Of a DNA stretch of 33,901 nt, positions 15,307-26,043 are shown piece by piece. The stretch's first letter is position 1. The number at the start of each line of letters is the position of its first letter. Origin of the DNA: Clostridia bacterium (lineage in GTDB: Bacteria > Bacillota > Clostridia > Oscillospirales > CAG-272). The stretch lies in NCBI GenBank assembly GCA_017517035.1, contig JAFXAN010000094.1, positions 1 through 33,901 on the forward strand, given 5' to 3'. The translations under genes were made by a program, and so were the position numbers. The notes beneath the pieces are model-generated. The model did no database searches. It saw only the letters and a program-made list of their open reading frames with translations, and was not told the origin of the DNA.

Positions 15307-15339
15307 TTTTTTTGCAAAAATAACTGTATTTTTTTGCAA
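15307..15339. promoter_or_regulatory. Direct-repeat site, candidate AraC operator
   Basis: TTTTTTTGCAA occurs at 15307-15317 and again at 15329-15339, 22 bases apart (two helical turns) in direct orientation, as for many AraC dimers. The pair sits between the divergent promoters. Binding by the adjacent regulator is inference. Confidence 0.55.
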
Positions 15340-15344
15340 TTCTA

Positions 15345-15353
15345 TGTTATAAT
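15345..15353 (+). promoter_or_regulatory. Extended -10 promoter of the AraC-metH operon
   Basis: TGTTATAAT is a perfect extended -10 (TG-N-TATAAT), about 29 bases before the start codon at 15382. The -35 position 17 bases upstream (TGTATT) is poor and lies against the repeated TTTTTTTGCAA site. Confidence 0.6.
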
Positions 15354-15381
15354 ATATGTAACTCTTATAGGAGGCATAAAA

Positions 15382-16233
15382 ATGTCATTTGATCTTAACA
15401 GCCGAGCTGAGCTTGTGAAAAAATTCCCTTTCAATAATGATTCGGATATATTTGTTGTCGACATCGGATATAACGACCTTGAACATATCAAGCCTATAAA
15501 GTGGGTTCATCGCAAAAGGAATTATAGTATCCACTATGTTTTTGAGGGAAGCGGCAAGCTTTTCATAGATAATAATGAATTTCATGTTGAAAAAAAGCAA
15601 CTGTTTTTTATTTCAACGGATGAAGATGTTATGTATTATCCCGATGAGGATAACAAATGGAAATATATATGGTTCTCTTTCAACGGCAACCAAGCCGAGC
15701 AAATCGGAAAATCAATGGGATTTTGCGAGGGCACCTCGGTTCTGCCACTGAAAGAACATAAAAAAGCTGAATATATTCTTCTTGAACTGCTTTCCGATGC
15801 AGAAAAAGGAAAAATAAACGAATATAAAGCAAAGGCTGCTTTCTTTTCAATTGTTGGAGCAATGAGTGCAAATGCCACAACAGAGCAAATAACAAAAAAC
15901 TGTGCAGACGAGGCGGCAAATTTTCTTGAAACCAATTTCATGAGAAGCGATCTTTCGGTAGAAGCTATTTGCAGTCTGCTTTATGTCAGCCATTCGTCCT
16001 TATGCAAAGTGTTCAAAAACGAATATGGTGTGACACCGCTTCGTTATCTCATACAGATCAGAATGCAGTATGCCTCAAAGCTACTTCTTGAGGGTGATAT
16101 GCAGATCAAAAGGATCGCAGAGCTTTCAGGATACAGTGACGAGGTACACTTTATGAAAACATTTAAAAAGTATTATGACGCTACCCCCACTGAATACAGA
16201 GAAAAATTCAAAAGAAAGGCAAAAAAATCATGA
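15382..16233 (+). CDS. AraC-family transcriptional regulator
   Basis: This 283-residue protein has a cupin-like sensor (HYVFEGSGKLFIDN, then QLFFISTDEDVMYYP, about residues 45-95). The C-terminal AraC DNA-binding domain is at about 180-280: LSVEAICSLLYVSHSSLCKV, FKNEYGVTPLRYLIQIRMQY, and IKRIAELSGYSDEVHFMKTF. The ATG at 15382 is preferred over the in-frame start at 15334 because AGGAGG is nearby and the extra codons run through the -10 box. It is divergent from the GH109-like gene, which it likely controls in response to a sugar. Its last four bases (ATGA) are shared with metH, an unexpected co-transcription partner. Confidence 0.92.
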   Translation: MSFDLNSRAELVKKFPFNNDSDIFVVDIGYNDLEHIKPIKWVHRKRNYSIHYVFEGSGKLFIDNNEFHVEKKQLFFISTDEDVMYYPDEDNKWKYIWFSFNGNQAEQIGKSMGFCEGTSVLPLKEHKKAEYILLELLSDAEKGKINEYKAKAAFFSIVGAMSANATTEQITKNCADEAANFLETNFMRSDLSVEAICSLLYVSHSSLCKVFKNEYGVTPLRYLIQIRMQYASKLLLEGDMQIKRIAELSGYSDEVHFMKTFKKYYDATPTEYREKFKRKAKKS

Positions 16234-18632
16234 ATGTTTTAGAATATATAAATAATAATGTCACATTTCTTGATGGCGGAATGGGCACCATGCTCCAGAG
16301 TGCTATGGGCGGCTCTGACGAGCTTCCCGAAAGGCTTAATTTAAGTCATCCCGAACTTATCGTCGAGATACATAAAGCTTATTATGATGCGGGAAGCAAT
16401 ATCGTAAGCACCAACACCTTTGGAGCAAATCCATTGAAATTCGCCCCCAAAGAGCTTGAAGCAATAATTTCGCAGGCTGTAAAAAATGCAAAAACAGCAA
16501 GAGAAAAAAGCACAAATAAGGGAGAAAAATTTATTGCACTCGATATAGGTCCTCTCGGAAAGCTCCTCCGCCCCTATGGGGAGCTTGATTTTGAGGATGC
16601 GGTCTCTGCCTTTTCCGAGGTGGTAAGGCTTGGTGACAAAAACGGTGTTGACCTCATCTTTATCGAAACAATGAATGACAGCTATGAAACAAAAGCCGCA
16701 CTTCTTGCAGCAAAGGAATGCTCTTCCCTGCCCGTTTTCGTTTCCAACGCCTATGGAACTGACGGAAAGCTGATGACCGGAGCTTCTCCCGAGGCAATGG
16801 TGGCAATGCTCGAGGGAATAGGAGCTGATGCCATTGGCGTAAACTGCTCACTTGGCCCCGACAAGCTCGCACCAATAGTGAAAAAATATCTTGAAAGAGC
16901 ATCAGTACCCGTTCTTATGAAGCCAAATGCTGGACTTCCGCAAGTAAAGGACGGAAAAACAGTTTACGATATCACACCCGATATTTTTGCCGATATCGTT
17001 TCTTCTATTGTCAGTGACGGAGTCAGACTTGCGGGCGGTTGCTGTGGCACGACTCCCGAACATATATCAATGCTCACAGAGAAATGCAAGGATATAAAAC
17101 CGATCCCGATCAAAGAAAAGGATTTCTGCTGTGTCTCATCCTATACTCATGCCGTTGATATCGGGAATATGCCCATTCTTATAGGTGAAAGAATAAATCC
17201 CACAGGCAAAAAGCGCTTCAAGCAGGCACTTGTTGAAAATGATATAAACTATATTCTTGAAGAGGGAATAAAGCAAAAGGAGCTTGGCGTTCATATTCTT
17301 GATGTCAATGTCGGACTTCCCGAAATTGACGAATGCCAAATGCTTATAAATGCCACAAAGGAGCTTCAGGCAATAATCGACCTTCCGCTTCAGATCGACA
17401 CTGCAGATCCCGTCTCTATGGAAAAAGCTCTCCGTATCTATAACGGAAAAGCGATGATAAATTCCGTAAACGGCAAAAAGGAAAGCATGGATTCAATCTT
17501 TCCTCTTGCAAAAAAATACGGCGGCGCAGTTATCTGTCTGACGCTTGATGAAAACGGCATTCCAAGTACAGCAGAGGGCAGATTTGCCATTGCAGAAAAG
17601 ATATATAATGAAGCGAAAAAATATGGAATCGAAAAAAAGGATCTTATCTTCGACACTCTTGCAATGGCAATAAGTGCAGATCCCGGAGCTGCAAAAGCAA
17701 CGCTCGGTGCGCTGAAGCTGCTAAATGAAAACGGGTTCAGAACATCACTCGGAATCTCGAATGTTTCATTTGGTCTGCCATCGAGAGACGCAATAAACAG
17801 CGTTTTCTTTGCCGAAGCACTTTGTCATGGTCTTTCTGCAGCTATTATGAATCCATATTCAGTAGATATGATGAGAACCTACTATGCCCACAGAGCACTC
17901 CATGGAATGGACGAAAACTTTGCAGATTATATTGAGTTTTCCGAAAAATATGTGATAACAACCTCTGCCACAAACGAAAAATCAAAGGAAGAAACAAAAG
18001 ATACAGAACCGCTGAAAGAAGCCATTATAAAAGGGCTTTCGGAAAAGGCAGGCGCTCTCACAGAGGAAGCTCTCCGAGAGAAAGACGGAATGGAAATAGT
18101 ATCGAATGAAATTATACCTGCTCTTGACATTGTTGGAAAAGGCTTTGAAGAAAAGAAGGTATATCTTCCCCAGCTTCTTATGAGTGCGGAGGCGGCAAAG
18201 GCAGCCTTTGAGCAGATAAACAGGAAAATGCTCTCCGAGGGTGGCGAAAGAAAGAAGGCGAGAAGTCGTTTTGTTATCGCCACTGTTCATGGAGATATTC
18301 ACGACATCGGAAAAAACATCGTGAGACTTCTTCTTGAAAACTATGGGTTTGATGTTACCGATATGGGAAAGGATGTTCCGCCAGATGTGATTGCGGAAAA
18401 GGTTAAGGAGCTTGATGCTCCAATGGTCGGGCTCAGCGCACTCATGACAACAACCGTCCCCGCAATGGAGGAAACCATCAAGCTGATAAGAAAAACCTCA
18501 CCTATGACAAAGATCGTCGTCGGAGGAGCGGTTCTTACAGAGGAATATGCAAAAATGATCGGTGCAGACTACTATGCCGCAGATGCCATGGCAACCGTCA
18601 GATTTGCTGAAGAGACTGAAAAAATTCTATAA
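16230..18632 (+). CDS. metH: Cobalamin-dependent methionine synthase lacking the reactivation domain
   Basis: This 800-residue enzyme transfers a methyl group from methyltetrahydrofolate via cobalamin to homocysteine. The homocysteine domain (about 1-290) has FLDGGMGTMLQ and the zinc cysteines in GVNCSLGP and GGCCGT. The folate domain (about 315-570) has LIGERINPTGKKRF, LDVNVGLPEID and LQIDTADP. The cobalamin cap and binding domains (about 600-800) have VHGDIHDIGKNIV, the DxHxxG motif being D689, H691 and G694. The C-terminal S-adenosylmethionine-binding reactivation domain of ~1200-residue MetH proteins is missing, as in many clostridia, so a separate activator is expected elsewhere. Its ATG overlaps the araC stop (ATGA). 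No SAM riboswitch or T-box was recognised upstream. Confidence 0.94.
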   Translation: MNVLEYINNNVTFLDGGMGTMLQSAMGGSDELPERLNLSHPELIVEIHKAYYDAGSNIVSTNTFGANPLKFAPKELEAIISQAVKNAKTAREKSTNKGEKFIALDIGPLGKLLRPYGELDFEDAVSAFSEVVRLGDKNGVDLIFIETMNDSYETKAALLAAKECSSLPVFVSNAYGTDGKLMTGASPEAMVAMLEGIGADAIGVNCSLGPDKLAPIVKKYLERASVPVLMKPNAGLPQVKDGKTVYDITPDIFADIVSSIVSDGVRLAGGCCGTTPEHISMLTEKCKDIKPIPIKEKDFCCVSSYTHAVDIGNMPILIGERINPTGKKRFKQALVENDINYILEEGIKQKELGVHILDVNVGLPEIDECQMLINATKELQAIIDLPLQIDTADPVSMEKALRIYNGKAMINSVNGKKESMDSIFPLAKKYGGAVICLTLDENGIPSTAEGRFAIAEKIYNEAKKYGIEKKDLIFDTLAMAISADPGAAKATLGALKLLNENGFRTSLGISNVSFGLPSRDAINSVFFAEALCHGLSAAIMNPYSVDMMRTYYAHRALHGMDENFADYIEFSEKYVITTSATNEKSKEETKDTEPLKEAIIKGLSEKAGALTEEALREKDGMEIVSNEIIPALDIVGKGFEEKKVYLPQLLMSAEAAKAAFEQINRKMLSEGGERKKARSRFVIATVHGDIHDIGKNIVRLLLENYGFDVTDMGKDVPPDVIAEKVKELDAPMVGLSALMTTTVPAMEETIKLIRKTSPMTKIVVGGAVLTEEYAKMIGADYYAADAMATVRFAEETEKIL

Positions 18633-18663
18633 ATATTTGCTTCAAGAGAAAATTTTATAATAT

Positions 18664-18829
18664 AAACAGGAATTTAGCGAACAGTCGAAGCCGTAATCCG
18701 TAGGGGCGATCATTGATCGCCCGTCTCATAAACAGCTCAAAATATCGTTATTTTACGCCGTTTGTTTTTTCGGGCGATCAATGATCGCCCCTACAAATTT
18801 TGTTTTCACGCACCGACAAATTACTGTTT
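18664..18829. mobile_element. Miniature element, type A copy 1 (166 bp)
   Basis: It starts AAACAGGAATTTAGCGAAC and ends CGACAAATTACTGTTT; AACAG...CTGTT is flanked by TA on both sides. The core holds a perfect 24-bp inverted pair: an arm at 18699-18722 starting GTAGGGGCGATCATTGATCG, and its reverse complement about 50 bases later. Each arm is itself a GGGCGATCA-T-TGATCGCCC palindrome. It has no coding capacity. A second 166-bp copy at 25820 differs at about six positions. This element occupies most of the metH-CYTH gap. Confidence 0.85.
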
Positions 18830-18850
18830 ATCAGCACACATCAATGAAAA

Positions 18851-18870
18851 GAGGCTGAAAAATCAGCCTC
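18851..18870 (-). terminator. Terminator of the SLH-CYTH operon
   Basis: GAGGCTGA/TCAGCCTC with an AAAA loop precedes TTTTCATTG on the minus strand, immediately after the CYTH stop codon. Confidence 0.8.
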
Positions 18871-18874
18871 TTTA

Positions 18875-19384
18875 TTATATTTCGTCATATGGGATATCAA
18901 GGGCGAGTTTTGCGTTTTTGTATCGCTTATCCTCTGTAACATCCTTTATAATTTCGATAAACGGTGGGAGATCGAATGCTTCCGTCTCCTCGGAAAGCTC
19001 AATTTCCATAATTGCACGATCTTTCCAAAAGGGATACAAGTCAATTTCAAAGATGTGTCCTCCGAAATCAAGCAAAAGCCTTTCCTTTTCGATCGGATTT
19101 CTTTTGGGATCTGCCGCTTCAAGCTCATTTTGATATTCACTTTCGCCAAGCTCTCGCTCGTCCTCAAAGCAGCTTATATTGCTGATCCTCTTTTTCTCGG
19201 TTTTTGTATATTTTACATGATCAAAATACTCTCTCATTCTGATCCTTGCAGTGATCCCCTCCTCCGAAAGAAGATAGGTCTGAATTATCCTGCTTCTCTT
19301 TTTTTCATCTATCAGAGAAAGCACCTCTTCGGAAGGATATCTTATAAGAAATTTCTTTTCGATCTCTTTTTTGTTCATTTCCAT
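18875..19384 (-). CDS. CYTH-domain phosphohydrolase
   Basis: This 169-residue protein is a complete CYTH domain. The hallmark ExExK is present as EIEKKFLI near the N-terminus. It is followed by charged beta strands lining the tunnel: ARIRMRE, KYTKTEKKRIS, KERLLLDFGGHIFEIDLYP and AIMEIELSEETE. CYTH enzymes hydrolyse inorganic or organic triphosphates, such as tripolyphosphate or thiamine triphosphate, with divalent metal; the substrate here is not known. I chose the ATG at 19384, after AAAGGA; an in-frame TTG at 19405 would overlap the upstream gene. It follows the SLH-protein gene by 13 bases, so they are probably co-transcribed, an odd pairing of cytoplasmic and surface proteins. Confidence 0.88.
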   Translation of the reverse strand: MEMNKKEIEKKFLIRYPSEEVLSLIDEKKRSRIIQTYLLSEEGITARIRMREYFDHVKYTKTEKKRISNISCFEDERELGESEYQNELEAADPKRNPIEKERLLLDFGGHIFEIDLYPFWKDRAIMEIELSEETEAFDLPPFIEIIKDVTEDKRYKNAKLALDIPYDEI

Positions 19385-19397
19385 TTTATTATTTCCT

Positions 19398-20690
19398 TTA
19401 TCCAAAAATATTTATTACAGCCTCAAGCATTTGCGCTGCATCCCCTCTTGTTACAAGTGCGCTTGGAGCAGCATAACCCTCTATCATATGGAATACACCG
19501 AGTGAATTCATGCTGTAAATAGCGTCGCTCGCCCAAAAAGGAAGATCACCGCTATCTGCAAACACAGGCAAAATAACACTCTTTTCATTTGTTTTATCTG
19601 CTCCGAGCACCGATTTCAGCATAACAGCTGCCTCTGCTCTTGTTATGCCGGAATTGGGCATAAAGCAAAGGTCACCGTTTTCTGCCTCCGTACCGCTTAT
19701 AAATCCAAGCTCGTAAGCCGATGCAACATACCCCTTATATTCACCCGGAATATCGTCATCATCTGCAAAAACGGTTTTTTCAATCTTTCCGGGATCGTTT
19801 ATTCCCACCGATTTCATAGCCAGCGCAAGAAATTCAGCTCTTGATATTCCTTGATCGGGGGCGAAATAGATAACTCCGTCAATCTCCGAGCCTGTCATAA
19901 GTCCGTTTTCAGCCATGGTAAGAGCCGCGTTATAAATATTGCAATCGTCTATATCCCCAAATGCAGCGGACGAACGGCGCGCCTTGACATCAAAAGTAAC
20001 TGTGGCAGAGGATGAATAATTGCCGTAAATATCCCTGGCAACATAAGTGAAGCTATCGCTTCCCGAAAAATCCTCACGGGGCGTATAAACATAACGGCCC
20101 TCTTCCCTGCTGATCATTACAACAGAGCCGTTTTTTGGATATGAGACCACCTCATAAACAAAGGAATCACCCTCGGGGTCATATGCACTGAGCCTTCCCA
20201 TCCTCGAAACCATATCGTGTGTACTCTTGGCAAGAGCACTTTCAGATGCGAGGCTGACCGTTGGGCTGTAATTAGTTTTTTCCACAAAATATAGATTGCA
20301 TTTTATGGAATAGCCCTCATGAACAGAAAACTCAAATGAGCTTTGCTTTATTTCAGGAGAATTGGGAACAAATGTCAAAAGATCAAGATTCCCCCCGGAT
20401 ATCTCCTGACCGCTGGTAACAGAAGTCCTTCCGACCATGAGGCTTCCATCCTCGGGAGCAGGAGTGCTTACTATCGTAAGCTTTTCGACGCTTTTGAGAT
20501 TAAGCGCCCTACAGAAATCTTCTCTCGTTAAGCTTATATCCTTCCCAACAAGAGCTGTTTTTGCCATATCCGTTCCTCTTGCAAGCACCGCAAGTCCGTG
20601 AGAAACAGTTCCCCGCTCAAGTGCCGAGGGAGCTACCGTGAGCAAAACACCGAGCGCCATCAAAAGCGCAGCAAAAAATACCTTCTTCAT
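19398..20690 (-). CDS. Secreted S-layer-homology protein with a cadherin/Ig-like domain
   Basis: This 430-residue exported protein has a signal peptide (residues 1-23, ending VAPSA). A ~120-residue unknown region follows. A bacterial cadherin/Ig-like domain lies at about 145-240: SAYDPEGDSFVYEVV, KNGSVV, and YTPREDFSGSDSFTYVARD. Three SLH repeats complete the C-terminus: FGDIDDCNIYNAALTMAENG with ISRAEFLALAMK, FADDDDIPGEYKGYVASAYE with ITRAEAAVMLK, and FADSGDLPFWASDAI with VTRGDAAQML. SLH repeats bind pyruvylated or related secondary wall polymers, so it should be held on the cell surface. AAAGGTGG precedes the start. Its role, structural or adhesive, is unknown. Confidence 0.88.
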   Translation of the reverse strand: MKKVFFAALLMALGVLLTVAPSALERGTVSHGLAVLARGTDMAKTALVGKDISLTREDFCRALNLKSVEKLTIVSTPAPEDGSLMVGRTSVTSGQEISGGNLDLLTFVPNSPEIKQSSFEFSVHEGYSIKCNLYFVEKTNYSPTVSLASESALAKSTHDMVSRMGRLSAYDPEGDSFVYEVVSYPKNGSVVMISREEGRYVYTPREDFSGSDSFTYVARDIYGNYSSSATVTFDVKARRSSAAFGDIDDCNIYNAALTMAENGLMTGSEIDGVIYFAPDQGISRAEFLALAMKSVGINDPGKIEKTVFADDDDIPGEYKGYVASAYELGFISGTEAENGDLCFMPNSGITRAEAAVMLKSVLGADKTNEKSVILPVFADSGDLPFWASDAIYSMNSLGVFHMIEGYAAPSALVTRGDAAQMLEAVINIFG

Positions 20691-20836
20691 AAATTATACC
20701 ACCTTTCTGACTTTTCGTAAAGTACCTATTTAAATTTATTAAGCCTTAGGGACAAATATACCGCTTTTTGGGGTATTAAAATGATAATTTCGGTAAAGAA
20801 TAACAGCATAATCAATTTTTGTGAGGTAGAAAACAT

Positions 20837-22255
20837 ATGCGAAGGCTCAGTAAATTTTACAGAGAAAATGTATCATATCTTGATAAAACGCTGCGCACAG
20901 ATGAAAGCTTTGATTTGCTGAAAAAGATCATGAAGATCGGAAATGACGAGCTTACACTGTATTATATCGACGGATTCGTCAAGGACACGGTAATGGGAAA
21001 GCTGATGACACATTTTGTATCACTCAAAACCATCGGTACTCCCTCTCCGGATTGCGCCGATGAGTTTCTGAAAACAAATCTTCCCTATGTGGAGGCGGAG
21101 GTTTGCGAGGATCTTGACACGATGATCGGAATGGTGCTCAGCGGTGCAACCCTTATGATAGGAAGCAGCTTTGAGGATAAAGCGCTCCTCATTGATTCCC
21201 GTTCATATCCCGCAAGGGGTACTGACGAGCCTGAAAATGACCGTGTTATGAGAGGCTCAAGAGACGGTTTTGTTGAAACACTGATCTCAAACACTGCACT
21301 TATCCGCCGCAGAATAAGAGATACCTCCCTTACCATGTCATATGTCAGCATTGGCAAAAGCTCAAGAACAGATGTTGTCATTTGTTATATGAACGGAAAA
21401 GCCGATGCAAAATATGTGGATTTTATTAAGGAAAAGCTGAAAAGCATAAAAACAGGTGCTCTTTCTCTCGGGCATCAGTCACTTGCCGAATGTCTTATCC
21501 CTCATGGCTGGTTCAATCCTTTCCCAAAAATACGAAATACCGAAAGACCAGATGTTGCCTCGGCACAGTTGCTTGAAGGAAGCATAATTCTACTCTGTGA
21601 TAACTCCCCCGAAGCAATGATATTGCCCACCTCAATTTTCGATTTTATGCAGGAGACAAACGATTTTTATTTTCCGCCGCTTACCGGAAGCTATCTGCGT
21701 CTTGTGCGCCATATCGTTTTCTGGTCAACGCTTTTTCTGATTCCCGTCTGGTATCTTTTCATCCAAAATCCTGCCATAGTACCCGATTGGCTTCTCTTTG
21801 TTCTGCCCACATCGCAAGCAAAAATACCAATCATCGCCCAGCTTTTACTTGTTGAATTTATTCTTGACGGGCTGAAGCTTGCATCAATGAATACTCCGAG
21901 TATGCTCTCAAATTCACTTTCAATTGTGGGCGGACTTATTCTCGGTGATTTTGCTGTCGGCATCGGTTGGCTCATTCCCGAGGTCATTCTCTATATGGCT
22001 TATGTTTCAATCGCAACCTTTACTCAGACAAGCTACGAGCTTGGATATGCCTTCAAATTTTTGCGAATTATAATCCTCGTGCTCACGGCAATTTTCAATT
22101 TTTACGGATTTGCCGCAGGAATAATTCTTGCAATAATTCTGATCGCAACAAACAAAACCGTCAACGGAAAAAGAGCATATCTTTATCCCCTCATTCCATT
22201 TAACGGCAAAGCACTTCTGCGCCTTTATATAAGATTTAAAAAAAGCTCGGATTAA
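20837..22255 (+). CDS. GerA-family spore germination protein
   Basis: This 472-residue protein has the GerA/SpoVAF layout: a soluble N-terminal half (about 1-285) followed by about five membrane helices. Landmarks are MKIGNDELTLYYIDGFVKDT, a variable loop with SRSYPARGTDEPE, SLGHQSLAECLIPHGWFNPF and RNTERPDV, the PPLTGSYLRLVRHIVFWSTL entry to the membrane domain, and NTPSMLSNSLSIVGGLILGDFAVG. GerA subunits sit in the spore inner membrane and form nutrient-gated channels with B and C partners. Neither partner is adjacent, so it may be an orphan or a SpoVAF-type protein. GTGAGGT precedes the ATG. A forespore-type promoter was not confidently found. It is the clearest evidence that the host forms spores. 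Confidence 0.9.
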   Translation: MRRLSKFYRENVSYLDKTLRTDESFDLLKKIMKIGNDELTLYYIDGFVKDTVMGKLMTHFVSLKTIGTPSPDCADEFLKTNLPYVEAEVCEDLDTMIGMVLSGATLMIGSSFEDKALLIDSRSYPARGTDEPENDRVMRGSRDGFVETLISNTALIRRRIRDTSLTMSYVSIGKSSRTDVVICYMNGKADAKYVDFIKEKLKSIKTGALSLGHQSLAECLIPHGWFNPFPKIRNTERPDVASAQLLEGSIILLCDNSPEAMILPTSIFDFMQETNDFYFPPLTGSYLRLVRHIVFWSTLFLIPVWYLFIQNPAIVPDWLLFVLPTSQAKIPIIAQLLLVEFILDGLKLASMNTPSMLSNSLSIVGGLILGDFAVGIGWLIPEVILYMAYVSIATFTQTSYELGYAFKFLRIIILVLTAIFNFYGFAAGIILAIILIATNKTVNGKRAYLYPLIPFNGKALLRLYIRFKKSSD

Positions 22256-22286
22256 TCAGAATTTTGCTGTGACATTTATTGATTTC

Positions 22287-22557
22287 AAACAGTAATTTGT
22301 CGGTGAGGGAGTTTCGCCTCTGCGGAGGCGACCGACGCCGCCGTCGGCTCGCGCGACCTTTTAAAAAAGGTCGATCAAAACTTCGAAAAAGGTAATTTTT
22401 ATTGTTGTTTATCTGTGTTTCTACATGGAATTTATGAGAATTCTATGTAGAAAACTTGTCATCAATCTCCTCACAAGTCATCCTGAACGAAGTGAAGGAT
22501 CTATGAACGCTAAAGGATGATTTCACCGCTATCTGACAGTTCGACAAATTACTGTTT
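22287..22557. mobile_element. Miniature element, type B copy 1 (271 bp, complete)
   Basis: It starts AAACAGTAATTTGTCGGTG and ends TTCGACAAATTACTGTTT. The core has stacked GC-rich hairpins: TCGCCTC/GAGGCGA, CCGACG/CGTCGG and CGACCTTTT/AAAAGGTCG. It also has a TTTCTACAT/ATGTAGAAA pair (22418-22453) and a stretch containing GTCATCCTGAACGAAGTGAA. It has no gene. A right TA flank is present (22557-22558) but the left flank is CA. The first 140 bases recur at 33762 with three differences. This element fills most of the 342-base gap between gerA and lacZ. Confidence 0.85.
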
Positions 22558-22566
22558 AACGAAATT

Positions 22567-22593
22567 AAGGGAGCGACCACCGGTCGCTCCCTT
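22567..22593 (-). terminator. Hairpin after the beta-galactosidase gene
   Basis: AAGGGAGCGACC/GGTCGCTCCCTT forms a perfect 12-bp stem with a three-base loop, directly after the lacZ stop. The following T-tract on the minus strand is short (AATTTCGTT), so termination may be partial. Confidence 0.65.
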
Positions 22594-22597
22594 GGTT

Positions 22598-25708
<3,111 letters not shown>

Positions 25709-25712
25709 CTAT

Positions 25713-25748
25713 CAATATAATTATATTGCAAAACCACCCCCGTGTCAA
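25713..25748 (-). promoter_or_regulatory. Consensus lacZ promoter with a palindromic operator over the -10 box
   Basis: On the minus strand TTGACA (25748-25743) and TATAAT (25725-25720) are separated by 17 bases, a perfect vegetative promoter. The -10 box is embedded in the perfect 16-base palindrome CAATATAATTATATTG (25713-25728). A second TTGCAATAT lies at 25776-25784, 53 bases from the equivalent motif at 25723-25731, about five helical turns. This layout suits a repressor that occludes polymerase, possibly with looping; the repressor is not in the window. Confidence 0.75.
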
Positions 25749-25819
25749 TATAAATTATTTGCAGGCACTATAAATATATTGCAAACAAAACATTTTCCCC
25801 AAAAGTTTTCTACATGGAT

Positions 25820-25985
25820 AAACAGTAATTTAGCGAACTGTCGAAGCCGTAATCCGTAGAGGCGATCATTGATCGCCCGTCTCATAAACAGCTCAAAATA
25901 TCGTTATTTTACGCCGTTTGTTTTTTCGGGCGATCAATGATCGCCCCTACAAATTTCGTTTTCACTCACCGATAAATTACTGTTT
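25820..25985. mobile_element. Miniature element, type A copy 2 (166 bp)
   Basis: It starts AAACAGTAATTTAGCGAAC and ends GATAAATTACTGTTT, with the same long inverted pair as copy 1 (one arm mismatch, GTAGAGGCG). TA precedes AACAG on the left; on the right CTGTT is followed by TG. Directly left is GTTTTCTACATGGA (25805-25818), a motif also found in the type B core, so this copy may abut an older fragment. It lies about 70 bases upstream of the lacZ -35 box and takes up nearly half of the 362-base gap 25682-26043. Confidence 0.85.
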
Positions 25986-26016
25986 GAAAATCCAATCAAC
26001 CTCGAAAGCAAAACGA

Positions 26017-26040
26017 AAGGACTGCCAAAAGGCAGTCCTT
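26017..26040 (-). terminator. Terminator of the recD2-capA operon
   Basis: AAGGACTGCC/GGCAGTCCTT, a 10-bp stem with a four-base loop, directly follows the CapA-like stop codon. The minus-strand T-tract is short (TCGTTTTG), but A/T extensions flank the stem. Confidence 0.8.
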
Positions 26041-26043
26041 TTA

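Noticed and set aside
15382..16230. SAM riboswitch, T-box or cobalamin riboswitch ahead of metH
   Set aside because: metH starts inside the end of the araC gene, and the only leader (about 20 bases before 15382) is too short for any of these.
18664..18829. Type A palindromic arms as a CRISPR or a plain terminator
   Set aside because: There are only two inverted arms, no spacers, and the same 166-bp unit with defined ends recurs 7 kb away, so it is an element instead.
20691..20836. Sigma-G type promoter for the germination gene
   Set aside because: A partial CATAAT-like -10 exists near 20807, but the -35 spacing does not fit well enough to annotate.
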